Shown here piece by piece: positions 1-8,927 of a DNA stretch of 64,000 nucleotides (positions within the stretch are counted from its first letter, which is position 1; each line of letters opens with the position of its first letter). Made by a program: the position numbers and the translations under genes. Location of the stretch: NCBI RefSeq assembly GCF_000317105.1, contig NC_019693.1:930001-994000 (forward strand), written 5' to 3'. The stretch comes from Oscillatoria acuminata PCC 6304 (lineage in GTDB: Bacteria; Cyanobacteriota; Cyanobacteriia; Cyanobacteriales; Laspinemataceae). The notes under the pieces are model-generated. The model had not been told where the DNA came from and ran no database searches. It saw only the letters and a list, made by a program, of their open reading frames with translations.

Positions 1-1698
1 GACCACGGATTGGCGATCGATAATTTTAGCTTGGTTTGGTATAGTGCCATTATCACCGAGTCGGACGGCAGTACAAATGTCACTGAAGAGGGTGCAACGG
101 ATACCTATACGGTAGTTTTAACTCACCCACCTACTGCTGAAGTAACAATTACGATTAATCCCGATAATCAAACAACAACCGGGGTTAATTCTGCCATATT
201 CACTCCAGAGAATTGGGATGTACCTCAAACCGTGGAAATTGCGGCGGTTGATGATAACTTGGTAGAAGGAAACCATATCGGAACGATTACTCATACCGCT
301 ACATCCACGGACCCGAATTATAATGGAATTAGCATCAATCCAGTCACGGCGAATATCACCGATAACGATAGTGCAAATAATCCTCCAGTGGTTGTGAAAG
401 GAATCAGCGATTTAACCTCCACGGTATCCACTCTATTTAACTTTACCCTTCTAGCAGATACCTTCACCGACCCCGATGGCAATCCCCTCAGTTATTCCAC
501 CACGTTAGAAGATGGCAGCGAGTTACCCAATTGGTTAATCTTTGATGCCACAACTCGCACCTTCATCGGCACTCCTCTGGAGAATCATCTCGGCAGTCTT
601 AATATTAAAGTCACCGCATCCGATGGGAGTCTCTCCGTTAGTGATATTTTTACTCTAAAAGTCAATGCAGTAACACCAAATCCAGACATTGAAGGAGAAG
701 ACTCTACCGAATCGGAAGCTAACAATCCCGGATCGGAAGCTAACAATCCCGAATCGGAAGCTAACAATCCCGAATCGGAAGCTAACAATCCCGAATCGGA
801 AGCTAACAATCCTGAATCGGAAGCTAACAATCCTGAATCGGAAACTAACAATCCTGAATCGGAAACTAACAATTCCGAATCGGAAGCTAACAATCCCGAA
901 TCAGAAGCTAACAATCCCGAATCGGACGAAACTATTCAAGGATTGGATGAAACTACTCCAAAATTGAATGAAACCACCCCAGAATTGGGTGAAACTATTC
1001 TAGTAATAACAGACAGTGGAAACATTCCAATTCAAATATTTGGCCCCGTAGGACCGTCTTATTTCAAAGAATTTCTGGTTAGCGTAGGAGTGATTTCTTC
1101 CATTGATATCCAATTCCCTAATATTCTCGACTGGATTTCTACCCTAGGAGAATTACCCACTCAGGGGAACCCAGGGGATGATTTGATTAAATCAGATGAT
1201 GGAAATAACTGGATTTATGGGGGACAAGGAGATGATTCTCTCGTCGGAGGGAATGGAAGCGATGTCCTCTATGGACATGAGGGAAATGATTTAATTTATG
1301 CCGGAGACGGGGCTAATTTTCTCTATGGTAATCAAGGGAATGATACCCTGGTGGGTGGGGAAGGAGATGATGTCTTGTTTGGCGGCAAAGATGATGATTT
1401 GTTAATTGGAGGTGCTGGAAATGACTGGTTATTTGGAGATTTAGGGAATGATATTTTGATGGGTGGGGAGGGACAAGACCGATTTGTCATCCGCAAAGGT
1501 GCAGGAGTTGATTTCATCGTTGACTTCACAACTGGAGAAGATTTAATGGGGTTAGCAGAAGGATTAACCTGGGATGACATTACTCTGATGCAGGGAGACA
1601 ACGGCACTTTGATTTATGCTGGGGATGAGTTACTTGCTATTCTCAATGGTGTAGAGATTTCTGCTATTAATCAGCAGGATTTCTTTGTGGTTAGTTAA
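1..1698 (+). CDS. Partial RTX-type surface/secreted protein (Calx-beta-like, Ig-like, Ca-binding repeats)
   Basis: The frame is open to the window edge (bases 1-9 are sense codons before a TTG at 10), so the 5' end is missing and the true start lies upstream. In order the visible part has a Calx-beta-like segment of the 'DVPQTVEIAAVDDNLVEG' type (about residues 20-120), a putative Ig-like/cadherin-like module ending 'NWLIFDATTRTFIGTP' (about 125-220), a linker of ten heptapeptide units (ESEANNP type) and a block of glycine/aspartate nonapeptides such as GGQGDDSLVGG and GNDTLVGGEGDD (1168-1490), the hemolysin-type calcium-binding repeat. RTX repeats bind Ca2+ and are usual in type I-secreted proteins. 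No catalytic domain lies in the visible part. A hairpin with a T-run follows the stop. Confidence 0.85.
   Translation, partial: DHGLAIDNFSLVWYSAIITESDGSTNVTEEGATDTYTVVLTHPPTAEVTITINPDNQTTTGVNSAIFTPENWDVPQTVEIAAVDDNLVEGNHIGTITHTATSTDPNYNGISINPVTANITDNDSANNPPVVVKGISDLTSTVSTLFNFTLLADTFTDPDGNPLSYSTTLEDGSELPNWLIFDATTRTFIGTPLENHLGSLNIKVTASDGSLSVSDIFTLKVNAVTPNPDIEGEDSTESEANNPGSEANNPESEANNPESEANNPESEANNPESEANNPESETNNPESETNNSESEANNPESEANNPESDETIQGLDETTPKLNETTPELGETILVITDSGNIPIQIFGPVGPSYFKEFLVSVGVISSIDIQFPNILDWISTLGELPTQGNPGDDLIKSDDGNNWIYGGQGDDSLVGGNGSDVLYGHEGNDLIYAGDGANFLYGNQGNDTLVGGEGDDVLFGGKDDDLLIGGAGNDWLFGDLGNDILMGGEGQDRFVIRKGAGVDFIVDFTTGEDLMGLAEGLTWDDITLMQGDNGTLIYAGDELLAILNGVEISAINQQDFFVVS
709..918 (+). 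repeat. 21-bp coding tandem repeat, ten units
   Basis: Ten head-to-tail copies of a 21-bp unit encode the heptapeptide ESEANNP, with variants GSEANNP, ESETNNP and ESETNNS. The units are almost identical at nucleotide level, which suggests recent expansion by slippage or unequal exchange. They form an acidic Asn/Pro linker between the Ig-like module and the RTX block. Confidence 0.95.
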
Positions 1699-1724
1699 AG
1701 AGTTTGAGCCAATTTTTCCAGGAG

Positions 1725-1750
1725 GGATAAGGCAGTGCCTTGTCCTTTTT
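1725..1750 (+). terminator. Hairpin terminator after the RTX gene
   Basis: An 8-bp stem (GGATAAGG / CCTTGTCC, one G.T pair) with loop CAGTG is followed by TTTTT, 27 bp after the stop codon. It belongs to a recurrent GGCAGTGCC-type hairpin set seen after other genes in the window. Confidence 0.75.
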
Positions 1751-1874
1751 ATGATTTGTCCCCATTCCCTTAATCGGGTCATCACCCAAGAGGATGAGAA
1801 AACAAAGCAGCGCCCCCCATGAAGTGGAATCAATCGGCTAAAATAGAACCACAACTTTATCCAATCCCCAAATT

Positions 1875-2567
1875 ATGGTAAATTACAATTTTCTGCAAAA
1901 TTTACCCGATGCCGATGAACTGCCATCCTCTGACGATACGCCTGTGGATAACGAACTACAATCTTTAGTTCCGGGCTTACTCCGAGCCATTTTAAGCTAT
2001 CTTTGGTCTAGTCGCCAAGATTGGTTTTTTGGGTTCAATATGGGGGTTTACCATGCTACAGCAGAGAATCCCCGGGTGGCGATCGTCCCCGATGGATTTC
2101 TGAGTTTGGGAGTCCCGCATCGGCTAGACCCCAATGGACGTAAAAGTTATATTGTCTGGTTGGAAAATAATATTCCGCCCACTTTTGTATTGGAATGTGT
2201 TTCCCACACTTATGGAGGAGAGTACGATGATAAAATGAAAATCTATGGCAAAATGGGGGTGCGGTACTATGCGATTTATAACCCTACTTTTAACCGACGC
2301 GATCGCCATGAAGTCTTCGAGGTTTATCAGTTAGTCGATGGAGACTATATCCGCCTCCCTGGAGAACCCGTCTGGATGCCGGAAATCGGTTTAGCTATTG
2401 GACGCGGGATCGGGACGTTTGAAAACTGGCAGCGCGAGTGGTTGTACTGGTATGACGCTGAGGGGAACCGATATCCAACCCCAGAGGAAGTAGCTTACCG
2501 GGAACGGCAACGGGCCGATCGCCTCGCCCAACTCTTGAGAGAACAAGGCATTAATCTCGATGACTGA
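1875..2567 (+). CDS. Uma2 family (DUF820) putative endonuclease
   Basis: A 230-residue protein with the Uma2/DUF820 fold pattern: 'VAIVPDGFLSLG' carries the PD aspartate and 'PTFVLECVSHTYGGEYDDKMKIYGKMGVRYYAIYNP' (read in parts) carries the E-x-S and the lysine/tyrosine region of the PD-(D/E)xK superfamily. A C-terminal segment rich in Arg/Gln/Leu (RERQRADRLAQLLREQGI) looks like a short coiled coil. Cyanobacteria carry many paralogues; their targets are unknown. The second copy in this window (23916-24452) is shorter and divergent. It stands alone, with a hairpin 11 bp after the stop. Confidence 0.85.
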   Translation: MVNYNFLQNLPDADELPSSDDTPVDNELQSLVPGLLRAILSYLWSSRQDWFFGFNMGVYHATAENPRVAIVPDGFLSLGVPHRLDPNGRKSYIVWLENNIPPTFVLECVSHTYGGEYDDKMKIYGKMGVRYYAIYNPTFNRRDRHEVFEVYQLVDGDYIRLPGEPVWMPEIGLAIGRGIGTFENWQREWLYWYDAEGNRYPTPEEVAYRERQRADRLAQLLREQGINLDD

Positions 2568-2577
2568 GCTAAATCAA

Positions 2578-2604
2578 GAGGGACAAGGCATTGCCTTATC
2601 CCTC
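2578..2604. terminator. Hairpin between convergent Uma2 gene and ilvD
   Basis: A 12-bp stem (GAGGGACAAGGC / GCCTTATCCCTC, one mismatch or wobble) with a 3-nt loop lies between the stops of two convergent genes. There is no clear T-run on either side, so termination is inferred from position and stem strength. Confidence 0.55.
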
Positions 2605-2620
2605 TCACATTAGGCGCTAA

Positions 2621-4303
2621 TTACAAATCTAAATCTGTAACCGCACCGAGACTGCTAGATGAAACTAACTTAGCATATTTCGCCAACACCCCTTTTGTAT
2701 AACGGGGGGGACGAGGTTGCCAGTTAGCACGACGACGGGCCAATTCCTCATCGGATACATTCAACTGCAACTTGAGATCGCGGCCATCAATGGTAATCGA
2801 GTCGCCTTCTTCTACCAAGGCGATCGCCCCACCGACGGCAGCTTCCGGGGCCACATGACCCACCACCAAACCATAAGTCCCTCCGGAGAACCGGCCATCG
2901 GTGATTAATCCCACCTTATCTCCTAAACCCGCGCCAATAATTGCCGAAGTCGGGGCCAACATTTCCCGCATTCCCGGTCCCCCTTTCGGACCTTCATAGC
3001 GGACCACCACCACATCACCAGCGCTAATCTTGCCATCCAAAATCGCTTTGAGGCATTCCTCCTCGGAATCAAACACCCGGGCCGGACCCTCAATCATCGG
3101 TGTTTTCACCCCGCTAATTTTAGCCACAGCGCCTTCAGAGGCGAGATTACCTTTGAGAATCGCCAAGTGACCCTGACGATACATCGGGTTATCCCAGGGA
3201 CGAATCACATCCTGTCCTGTGGGCGGTTCTGCGGGAATATCCACCAACAATTCGGCGATGGTTTGGCCGGTAATCGTTAGCGCATCTCCATGCAGCAAAT
3301 CATGGACGAGGAGCATTTTCATCACCTGGGGAATCCCGCCTGCTTTGTGAAGGTCGGTTGCCACATAGCGCCCACTGGGTTTGAGGTCACAGAGCACGGG
3401 GACTCTGCCGCGAATGGTTTCAAAGTCATCCAGGGTCAGGGGGACTCCCATCGCCCGGGCGATCGCCAGGAAATGCAGCACCGAATTCGTGGAACCCCCT
3501 ACGGCCATAATCACCGAAATGGCATTTTCCAACGCCTTGCGGGTGATAATTTGACTCGGCAAAATTTGCTTGCGAATCGCTTCCACTAAGACCTGAGCCG
3601 ATTTTTGCGTACTGTCGGCCTTTTCTGCATCTTCTGCGGCCATTGTCGAGGAGTACATCAAGCTCATCCCCATTGCTTCAAAGGCCGAAGACATGGTATT
3701 GGCAGTGAACATCCCCCCACAAGAACCGGCACCCGGACAGGCATGGCGTTCCACTTCTAGCAGTTGCTGTTCGTCAATTTTACCGGCGCTGTATTCCCCA
3801 ACCGCCTCAAATGCACTGACAACGGTGAGGTCTTTGCCGTCCAAATGTCCAGGTTTGATGGTGCCGCCATAGACAAAAATAGCGGGAATATTCATGCGGG
3901 CGATCGCCAGCATGGCCCCGGGCATATTTTTATCGCATCCACCAATCGCCAGGACCCCATCCAGACTCTGACCATTACAAACGGTTTCAATGGAGTCGGC
4001 AATCACTTCGCGGGACACCAGGGAATATTTCATCCCCTCGGTTCCCATCGAGATGCCATCACTAATCGTAATCGTGCCAAAAATTTGAGGCATTCCTCCG
4101 GCCTCCCGGACCCCAGTTTCCGCCCGTTTTGCCAGGATATCCAGCCCCATATTGCAGGGAGTAATGGTACTGAATCCATTGGCAACACCGACAATGGGTT
4201 TGATAAAATCGGGGTCAGAAAAACCAACCGCCCGCAACATAGCTCGGTTGGGCGATCGCGCGTGTCCTTGGGTGACGGCTTGACTTCTAAGGTTCTCAGG
4301 CAT
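2621..4303 (-). CDS. ilvD: Dihydroxy-acid dehydratase
   Basis: IlvD removes water from 2,3-dihydroxy-isovalerate and 2,3-dihydroxy-3-methylvalerate to give the 2-keto acids of valine/leucine and isoleucine synthesis. The 560-residue length is normal for the family. Iron-sulfur ligands are visible as Cys50 (TPCNMGLD), Cys123 (GGCDKNMPG) and Cys195 in [16 protein letters not shown]; the C-terminal part has '[14 protein letters not shown]', which carries the substrate-binding serine. The ATG start at 4303 gives the expected N-terminus. It appears monocistronic; leuA, of the same pathway, is 18 kb away. Confidence 0.97.
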   Translation of the reverse strand: MPENLRSQAVTQGHARSPNRAMLRAVGFSDPDFIKPIVGVANGFSTITPCNMGLDILAKRAETGVREAGGMPQIFGTITISDGISMGTEGMKYSLVSREVIADSIETVCNGQSLDGVLAIGGCDKNMPGAMLAIARMNIPAIFVYGGTIKPGHLDGKDLTVVSAFEAVGEYSAGKIDEQQLLEVERHACPGAGSCGGMFTANTMSSAFEAMGMSLMYSSTMAAEDAEKADSTQKSAQVLVEAIRKQILPSQIITRKALENAISVIMAVGGSTNSVLHFLAIARAMGVPLTLDDFETIRGRVPVLCDLKPSGRYVATDLHKAGGIPQVMKMLLVHDLLHGDALTITGQTIAELLVDIPAEPPTGQDVIRPWDNPMYRQGHLAILKGNLASEGAVAKISGVKTPMIEGPARVFDSEEECLKAILDGKISAGDVVVVRYEGPKGGPGMREMLAPTSAIIGAGLGDKVGLITDGRFSGGTYGLVVGHVAPEAAVGGAIALVEEGDSITIDGRDLKLQLNVSDEELARRRANWQPRPPRYTKGVLAKYAKLVSSSSLGAVTDLDL

Positions 4304-4808
4304 TCTTTTTTCCGGTAAACGAGAGCAAATCTCCTGGGGCTACTGTAGGGTGGGGTTTGGTTATAGCTGTTCGCCTCCCAACTTTCGCTTCTCCCCCTAA
4401 GATCTATCTTTAGATTGTCTCAGAATTCAACCCCATTTGTCATGGGTCGTTGGTCATTGGTCCTTTTGGCTTCTCATAGCCCTCCCCTTGGCAAGGGGAG
4501 GGTTGGGTGGGGTCTACCCACTTAGCAAAAAACGACTTTTGATACCCGGATTGGCTATGAAACCGCGATTGGGTAAAGCATTAGACCTCTTTTCATCTAA
4601 AAGGGAGTGGACCCCACCCTAACCCGGACCAAGACACAGGGGGGGGGACAAGAGGTGTAGTTAAATGACAAATGACCAATGACCAATGACCAATCCCCCC
4701 TCCCCCGCTTTCAATTCCTCTTAAAAGTGATTTGTGACATTGAAGACGATACATTGGAAGCACCCACCACTAGACTTGCACAGAGCGATAGCAGAGAGGC
4801 GACAGGAC
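4304..4808. other. Repeat-rich intergenic region before first pentapeptide gene
   Basis: No convincing gene. It holds a palindrome with CCTCCCCTTGGCAAGGGGAGG-type sequence near 4481-4503, a related 'gtggaccccaccctaaccc' segment near 4608-4626, and short heptamer runs at both sides (about 4447-4461 in GGTCATT orientation and 4665-4694 in AATGACC orientation). Together these could fold into a large stem. Confidence 0.7.
4665..4694. repeat. Heptamer tandem repeat (AATGACC), about four units
   Basis: Short tandem run of the 7-bp unit AATGACC, a class of short tandemly repeated repetitive (STRR) sequence well known in filamentous cyanobacteria. Larger arrays occur at 27272-27369 and 34791-34856. 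Confidence 0.9.
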
Positions 4809-5648
4809 ATGGATGTAAATGAATTACTAGAGCGATATGCAACTGGAGAAAGAGATTTTCGGAATTTAAACTTGATTGGTGCCAATTTAGCGGGATTGGA
4901 CTTAAGTGAAGTCACTTTTCGCGATGCTGACCTGCGTCAGGCCAACCTGACTTGTACCAAACTCACGGGGGCCAACCTGCGAGAAGCTAATCTCATGGGG
5001 GTAACCCTTCATCAAGCTAACCTGCGAGAAGCGAATCTGATTAATGCGAACTTAAGTAAGGCTAACTTAAGCGAAGCGGACTTAAGTTTGGCAAATATTA
5101 GCCGAGCCATTGTAGAACGAGCAAATTTAGAGAGAGCAAAACTGGTACAGGCTCTTGCCAGTGAAACGCGACTGGGTTGGGCGAATCTCAAAGAAGCGAC
5201 CATGAATCAGGCCAATCTGAGTCGAGCGAACTTAAGTGAAGCAGACTTGACCGGAGCGAATTTAGAAGGAGCCAACTTAACGATCGCCATTCTGATTCAG
5301 GCGATTATGGAAAAGGTGAATCTGACCAATGCCACCTTAAATGGAGCCAATTTAACCGGCGTGAATCTCCGAGATTCTGACTTGAGTCGGGCCAATATGA
5401 GTGGCTCCAATCTAGCGGGGGCTGACTTAACTAAAAGCCAACTCCGGGGAACAAACGTGAGTTGGACCACCATGCGCGGGACGAATTTAGAAGGGGCCAG
5501 TTTGTATCGAGCCAACTTGGGGTGGTCCAACCTCAGTGGAGCCAACCTCACCAATGCAATTTTAATGGACACGAATCTGTATCGGACGAACCTCCGGGAT
5601 GTCGATTTTACGGGAGCCATTATGCCCGATGGGTTGCCCCACCAATAG
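4809..5648 (+). CDS. Pentapeptide-repeat protein 1
   Basis: The 279-residue protein is almost entirely A(N/D)LXX pentapeptides, which fold into a right-handed quadrilateral beta-helix. The start at 4809 is chosen over an in-frame ATG at 4734 because it gives the N-terminus MDVNELLERYATGERDF, matching the two paralogues at 7725 (MDGYELLKRYTAGDRDF) and 9491 (MDTNELLERYAAGERSF). The C-terminus 'FTGAIMPDG' is shared with the second paralogue. The N-terminal cap of about 17 residues is not pentapeptide-like and may be an interaction module. The biochemical role is unknown. No signal peptide or membrane segment is visible. Confidence 0.9.
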   Translation: MDVNELLERYATGERDFRNLNLIGANLAGLDLSEVTFRDADLRQANLTCTKLTGANLREANLMGVTLHQANLREANLINANLSKANLSEADLSLANISRAIVERANLERAKLVQALASETRLGWANLKEATMNQANLSRANLSEADLTGANLEGANLTIAILIQAIMEKVNLTNATLNGANLTGVNLRDSDLSRANMSGSNLAGADLTKSQLRGTNVSWTTMRGTNLEGASLYRANLGWSNLSGANLTNAILMDTNLYRTNLRDVDFTGAIMPDGLPHQ

Positions 5649-6042
5649 CAACCGTTGCGCCAGTCGCCCAGGCATTTTGCCTCTTTTCACTTGATGCGGT
5701 CCCAATTTACTGGGAATTGAGCGCCTAGGGTCTGGGATTAGCAGTTTACGTTCCTTTATCTGTTCCCCTGCCTGCGGTGCGAAGACATCAATTTTCACCC
5801 CTCCAACCGTTGCGATCAAACCTCGAACAATCGGCCCTGTTGTCCAGTCTATTTTCCCTAGGGGCAACATTCACAGCACTGACCAGATGTGCTGTAACTC
5901 CCTATCGACTGAGTTTTTCCCCCGTTCAGGGTGATCGCTGAAACGGGGATGACGGGGCGATCGCCCCGACTACTGTTTAAAAACGTTTCGTGCCACGTTT
6001 GGCCGCATCACGGGTGCAGGATCCTTTGTCAGGAATCGAGCG
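5649..6042. other. Intergenic region with extended HIP1 palindrome
   Basis: No gene is supported. A 16-bp perfect palindrome, CGGGGCGATCGCCCCG, at 5953-5968 is built around the HIP1 octamer. Confidence 0.6.
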
Positions 6043-6687
6043 ATGATTTTGATTAGTCAGGTTAGTGTCATCAGTCTTGTCCTCACAGGACTTTCAGTTA
6101 TATTCGTCCATTCCCCCGCCTTCTCTCATCCCCAGGCAGTCGGACCCACCCCAGGTCCGCTGCCTCTACTCTCAATTATTCGAGAGTCTAACCCCTTTGA
6201 AGAACCCACCCTCAACCCAGAAAACATCCCCTGCCGTCAGGAACCCATCGGCCTAGGTATTCCTGGATTTCAACCGGGAATTCATCAAGATTCAGTCTTC
6301 CAAATGTTTGGATTTCCCAGTCAAACTCTTCCAGGATATTGGCCCAATACTCATGCCGTCAGTTATGAGTTGATTCCCCATGAGGTGAGTCTAGGATTCC
6401 TGTTCGATCGCCAATCCCTACTCTTGCAGCAAACGGAAGCCTCTTTTGCTCAAAGCGTCAACACCGACATTATTCTAGGCACCTTAAACAGTATGTTAGG
6501 TTGCCAGCTTAATGAAGAAATCGCCACTGGATTTCAACAAGTGTGGCAGGGTCAGGTGCGCCGGTACAGGTTTGCCCTGGGTAACCTCAAAGGGGCGATC
6601 GAATGGGAGATTCGTCCCACATCCTCGGGAAATCAACCGGCACAGCGCGTTTATATTGGGATTTGGCAAGACGGTTTACACCGCTAA
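6043..6687 (+). CDS. Putative exported protein of unknown function
   Basis: A 214-residue protein with an N-terminal hydrophobic stretch (about residues 5-25, ISLVLTGLSVIFVHSPAFSH) resembling a cleavable signal peptide with an AFS-H type cleavage region. The mature part has two cysteines (near residues 66 and 153) and ends with 'VYIGIWQDGLHR'. I do not recognise a family. It lies 96 bp upstream of the CBS-CP12 gene in the same direction, so co-transcription is possible. Confidence 0.75.
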   Translation: MILISQVSVISLVLTGLSVIFVHSPAFSHPQAVGPTPGPLPLLSIIRESNPFEEPTLNPENIPCRQEPIGLGIPGFQPGIHQDSVFQMFGFPSQTLPGYWPNTHAVSYELIPHEVSLGFLFDRQSLLLQQTEASFAQSVNTDIILGTLNSMLGCQLNEEIATGFQQVWQGQVRRYRFALGNLKGAIEWEIRPTSSGNQPAQRVYIGIWQDGLHR

Positions 6688-6783
6688 CGGACTCAATTTT
6701 CTCCCTCCTCGCTGCGGATGCCCCATTTTATTATACGATCGATCTAGAACCCTAAAAATAATTGGCCCCGAGGGGAAGTAAGG

Positions 6784-7398
6784 ATGATGAAAGCTCAAGA
6801 TATCATGACCAAAGAGGTGGTGAGCATTCGCGGATCCGCCACCGTTGCAGAAGCCGTTAAGCTCATGAAAGAAAAGGGCTTGCGTGCGTTAGTCGTATCC
6901 CGTCGCCATGATGAAGATGCCTATGGCATTGTCACTGAAACGGACATCGTTTACAAAGTAGCGGCGTTTGGACATGACCCGAAGCAGATGCGGGTGTATG
7001 AAATTATGACCAAACCCTGCATCGTCGTCAATCCTGACCTCGGTGTAGAATATGTAGCGCGGTTATTTGCCAATACTGGCATTCGTCGTGCTCCCGTCAT
7101 TAAGGGTGACTTGCTCGGGATTATTTCCGTGAGCGATATTCTCATGAAGGGTGATTTCGTTGAAAAACCGAAAGCTAAACAGTTCGAGAGTGAACTGGAA
7201 AAAGCGGTTCAGGAAGCCCGCGCCATCTGTGCAGAAAAAGGCTCAACTTCTAAAGAATGTGCGGCAGCTTGGGATGCAGTGGAGGAACTACAAGCCGAAG
7301 CGTCTCATCAACGGGCGATGAAACCCGTTAAAAGTGCCTTTGAGGAATACTGCGAAGAAAACCCCGAGGCCGATGAAGCCCGGGTGTATGACGTTTAA
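6784..7398 (+). CDS. CBS-CP12 fusion protein
   Basis: A 204-residue protein with two CBS motifs (about residues 4-60 and 70-124, each with 'IMT' and 'GIxxxxDI'), which in this family usually sense adenine nucleotides, followed by a CP12-like tail (about 135-204). The tail has the N-terminal cysteine pair Cys149/Cys159, the signature AAWDAVEEL (161-169) and the end 'YCEENPEADEARVYD'. CP12 binds GAPDH and phosphoribulokinase and switches off the Calvin cycle under oxidising conditions; CBS-CP12 fusions are known in cyanobacteria. Here the fourth cysteine of canonical CP12 is replaced by Ala199, so the C-terminal disulfide cannot form. An SD-like GGGGAAGTAAGG precedes the ATG, and a strong terminator follows at 7519. 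Confidence 0.93.
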   Translation: MMKAQDIMTKEVVSIRGSATVAEAVKLMKEKGLRALVVSRRHDEDAYGIVTETDIVYKVAAFGHDPKQMRVYEIMTKPCIVVNPDLGVEYVARLFANTGIRRAPVIKGDLLGIISVSDILMKGDFVEKPKAKQFESELEKAVQEARAICAEKGSTSKECAAAWDAVEELQAEASHQRAMKPVKSAFEEYCEENPEADEARVYDV

Positions 7399-7518
7399 GT
7401 TTCCAGTTTAGTGAGCATAGCTCGACTGGATGACATCACTCAGGGGTTAAGGGATTTGAGCCGATCGCCGATGATAATCCCTCAGATGTGCTAAGGTCGA
7501 ACTCCTGCAATTTTTAAG

Positions 7519-7558
7519 CTGTGCGATCGCAAATTAATGCGATCGCACAGTTGTTTTT
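7519..7558 (+). terminator. Rho-independent terminator built on two HIP1 sites
   Basis: A 13-bp perfect stem (CTGTGCGATCGCA / TGCGATCGCACAG) with a 6-nt loop is followed by TTGTTTTT. Each arm contains GCGATCGC. It lies 121 bp after the CBS-CP12 stop. The rest of 7399-7724 shows no gene. Confidence 0.85.
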
Positions 7559-7724
7559 ACTTGGCCATTGAAGTGAACGGTGCAATTGGCATTGCCGATC
7601 GCCGACAGCAAAACCTTAAAAGAAATCGGTTATTTTACGAAATGTTTCGCTTCGTATGATATTGCCTCCTCACCCGGGCATTCTAAATCTATAGATATCT
7701 ATGGCTAAATAGGACGAGGGCAAT

Positions 7725-8729
7725 ATGGATGGGTATGAATTACTAAAACGCTACACGGCTGGCGATCGCGATTTTCGAGGTTGGAATCTGAATCTAGCCA
7801 ACTTAATCGGAGCAACCCTACAACAGGTGAACCTTTTCGGTGCAAATCTCATGGACGCATCCTTGGCACGGGCTAATTTGAGTCGCTCCTTAATGATGGA
7901 AGTTCAATTATCCGGTGCATTTCTCTATGCTGCTGATTTAACCTTCGTCAAACTCAAAGGCAGCCGCCTGATTGAGGCAGATTTAACCAAAGCTAATCTC
8001 CAAGGCGCTCAGTTAGCTAATACCGATTTAACGGGTGCAAAACTCAGTGGTGCTATTCTAAAATGGGTCAATTTTTATCGCTCGAATTTAATGGGAGTCA
8101 ACCTCTCAGGCGCTAACCTCAATGGCATTAATTTCCGAGGTGCAAATCTGACTCATGCTAACTTGAATTGGAGCAACCTCAGTGGGGCGAGACTCAGCGG
8201 TGCTTGTCTCAAAGGCGCACTCTTAAACGGGGTTAAACTCACCGGAGCATTTTTAAATGGCCTCAATTTGGAGGGGATTAATTTTAGTGGACTCGAACTA
8301 AACGAGGCTAAATTAAGCGGAGCAACCCTGCGCGGCTCTAACTTTATGGGTGCAGATTTACGCGATACTCAAATGCGATTTACCGATTTTGAAGATGGGA
8401 ATCTCAAACAAGCCAATCTACATGGCAGTATTCTCAAAGGGGGTCGTTTCAGTCGGGCCAATTTGATGAAAACTGACCTCATGGAAGCCGACTTGCGAAA
8501 TGCCGATCTCCGCGATGCTAACCTCAATTTAGCCAAGTTAACAGGTGCAGATCTCAGCAATGCCAACTTAGAAGGGGCCTATTTATGGGGAGCGGACCTC
8601 GATGGCGCTTGCTTGCGCGGTGCAAACCTGCGGGGAGCGAGTTTGCGGGATGCGGCGCTGGTGGGTGCAGACTTGCAGGATGCGGATTTCACGGGTGCAG
8701 TGATGCCCGATGGGAGCCTACATTCCTAA
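7725..8729 (+). CDS. Pentapeptide-repeat protein 2
   Basis: The 334-residue protein carries about sixty pentapeptides of the A(N/D)LXX type over nearly its whole length, with the conserved N-terminal cap MDGYELLKRYTAGDRDF and the C-terminal 'FTGAVMPDG'. It shares cap and tail with the gene at 4809 and the cap with that at 9491, so the three are likely products of local duplication with divergence. No signal peptide. A member of this family may mimic nucleic-acid geometry or act as a scaffold, but nothing here decides that. Confidence 0.92.
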   Translation: MDGYELLKRYTAGDRDFRGWNLNLANLIGATLQQVNLFGANLMDASLARANLSRSLMMEVQLSGAFLYAADLTFVKLKGSRLIEADLTKANLQGAQLANTDLTGAKLSGAILKWVNFYRSNLMGVNLSGANLNGINFRGANLTHANLNWSNLSGARLSGACLKGALLNGVKLTGAFLNGLNLEGINFSGLELNEAKLSGATLRGSNFMGADLRDTQMRFTDFEDGNLKQANLHGSILKGGRFSRANLMKTDLMEADLRNADLRDANLNLAKLTGADLSNANLEGAYLWGADLDGACLRGANLRGASLRDAALVGADLQDADFTGAVMPDGSLHS

Positions 8730-8755
8730 ACCCATTGGCAAAAGGATAAAACAGG

Positions 8756-8927
8756 GTGCTGAAAACTAGCCCTGTCAAGGTGTGTAGATTGTAGGGGCGC
8801 AATGCGCAGGCCCTCCGGAGGGCCTGCGCATTGCGCCCCTACAAGAAATTTCGAGCATTTACTCCGACAAGAAATAAGGATTTGGGGTCATTAAATTTAC
8901 CACCTTGACAGGGCTAGGTGCTGAAAA
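8756..8927. mobile_element. MITE-like element, family A copy 1, with 10-bp target duplication
   Basis: The element is 8766-8917 (152 bp). Its ends are perfect 17-bp inverted repeats, CTAGCCCTGTCAAGGTG and its complement. It is flanked by identical direct repeats GTGCTGAAAA at 8756-8765 and 8918-8927. Inside is a near-perfect 50-bp palindrome of the GTAGGGGCGCAATGCGCAGG type (about 8791-8842). It has no coding capacity. The terminal repeats and target duplication mark it as a non-autonomous transposable element. Confidence 0.9.

Noticed and set aside
585-914. Minus-strand open frame of LLASDSG repeats opposite the RTX gene
   Set aside because: It is only the antisense of the 21-bp tandem repeat; no start signal and no independent composition.
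4437-4622. Plus-strand 61-codon frame in the ilvD-pentapeptide spacer
   Set aside because: It translates palindromic and heptamer repeats, not a protein-like sequence.
5562-5870. Minus-strand frame overlapping the end of pentapeptide gene 1
   Set aside because: It runs antisense into pentapeptide codons and shows no family likeness.
8791-8842. GTAGGGGCGC... palindrome considered as a plain terminator
   Set aside because: It has no T-run and is part of a bounded element with target duplication, so a mobile element explains it better.
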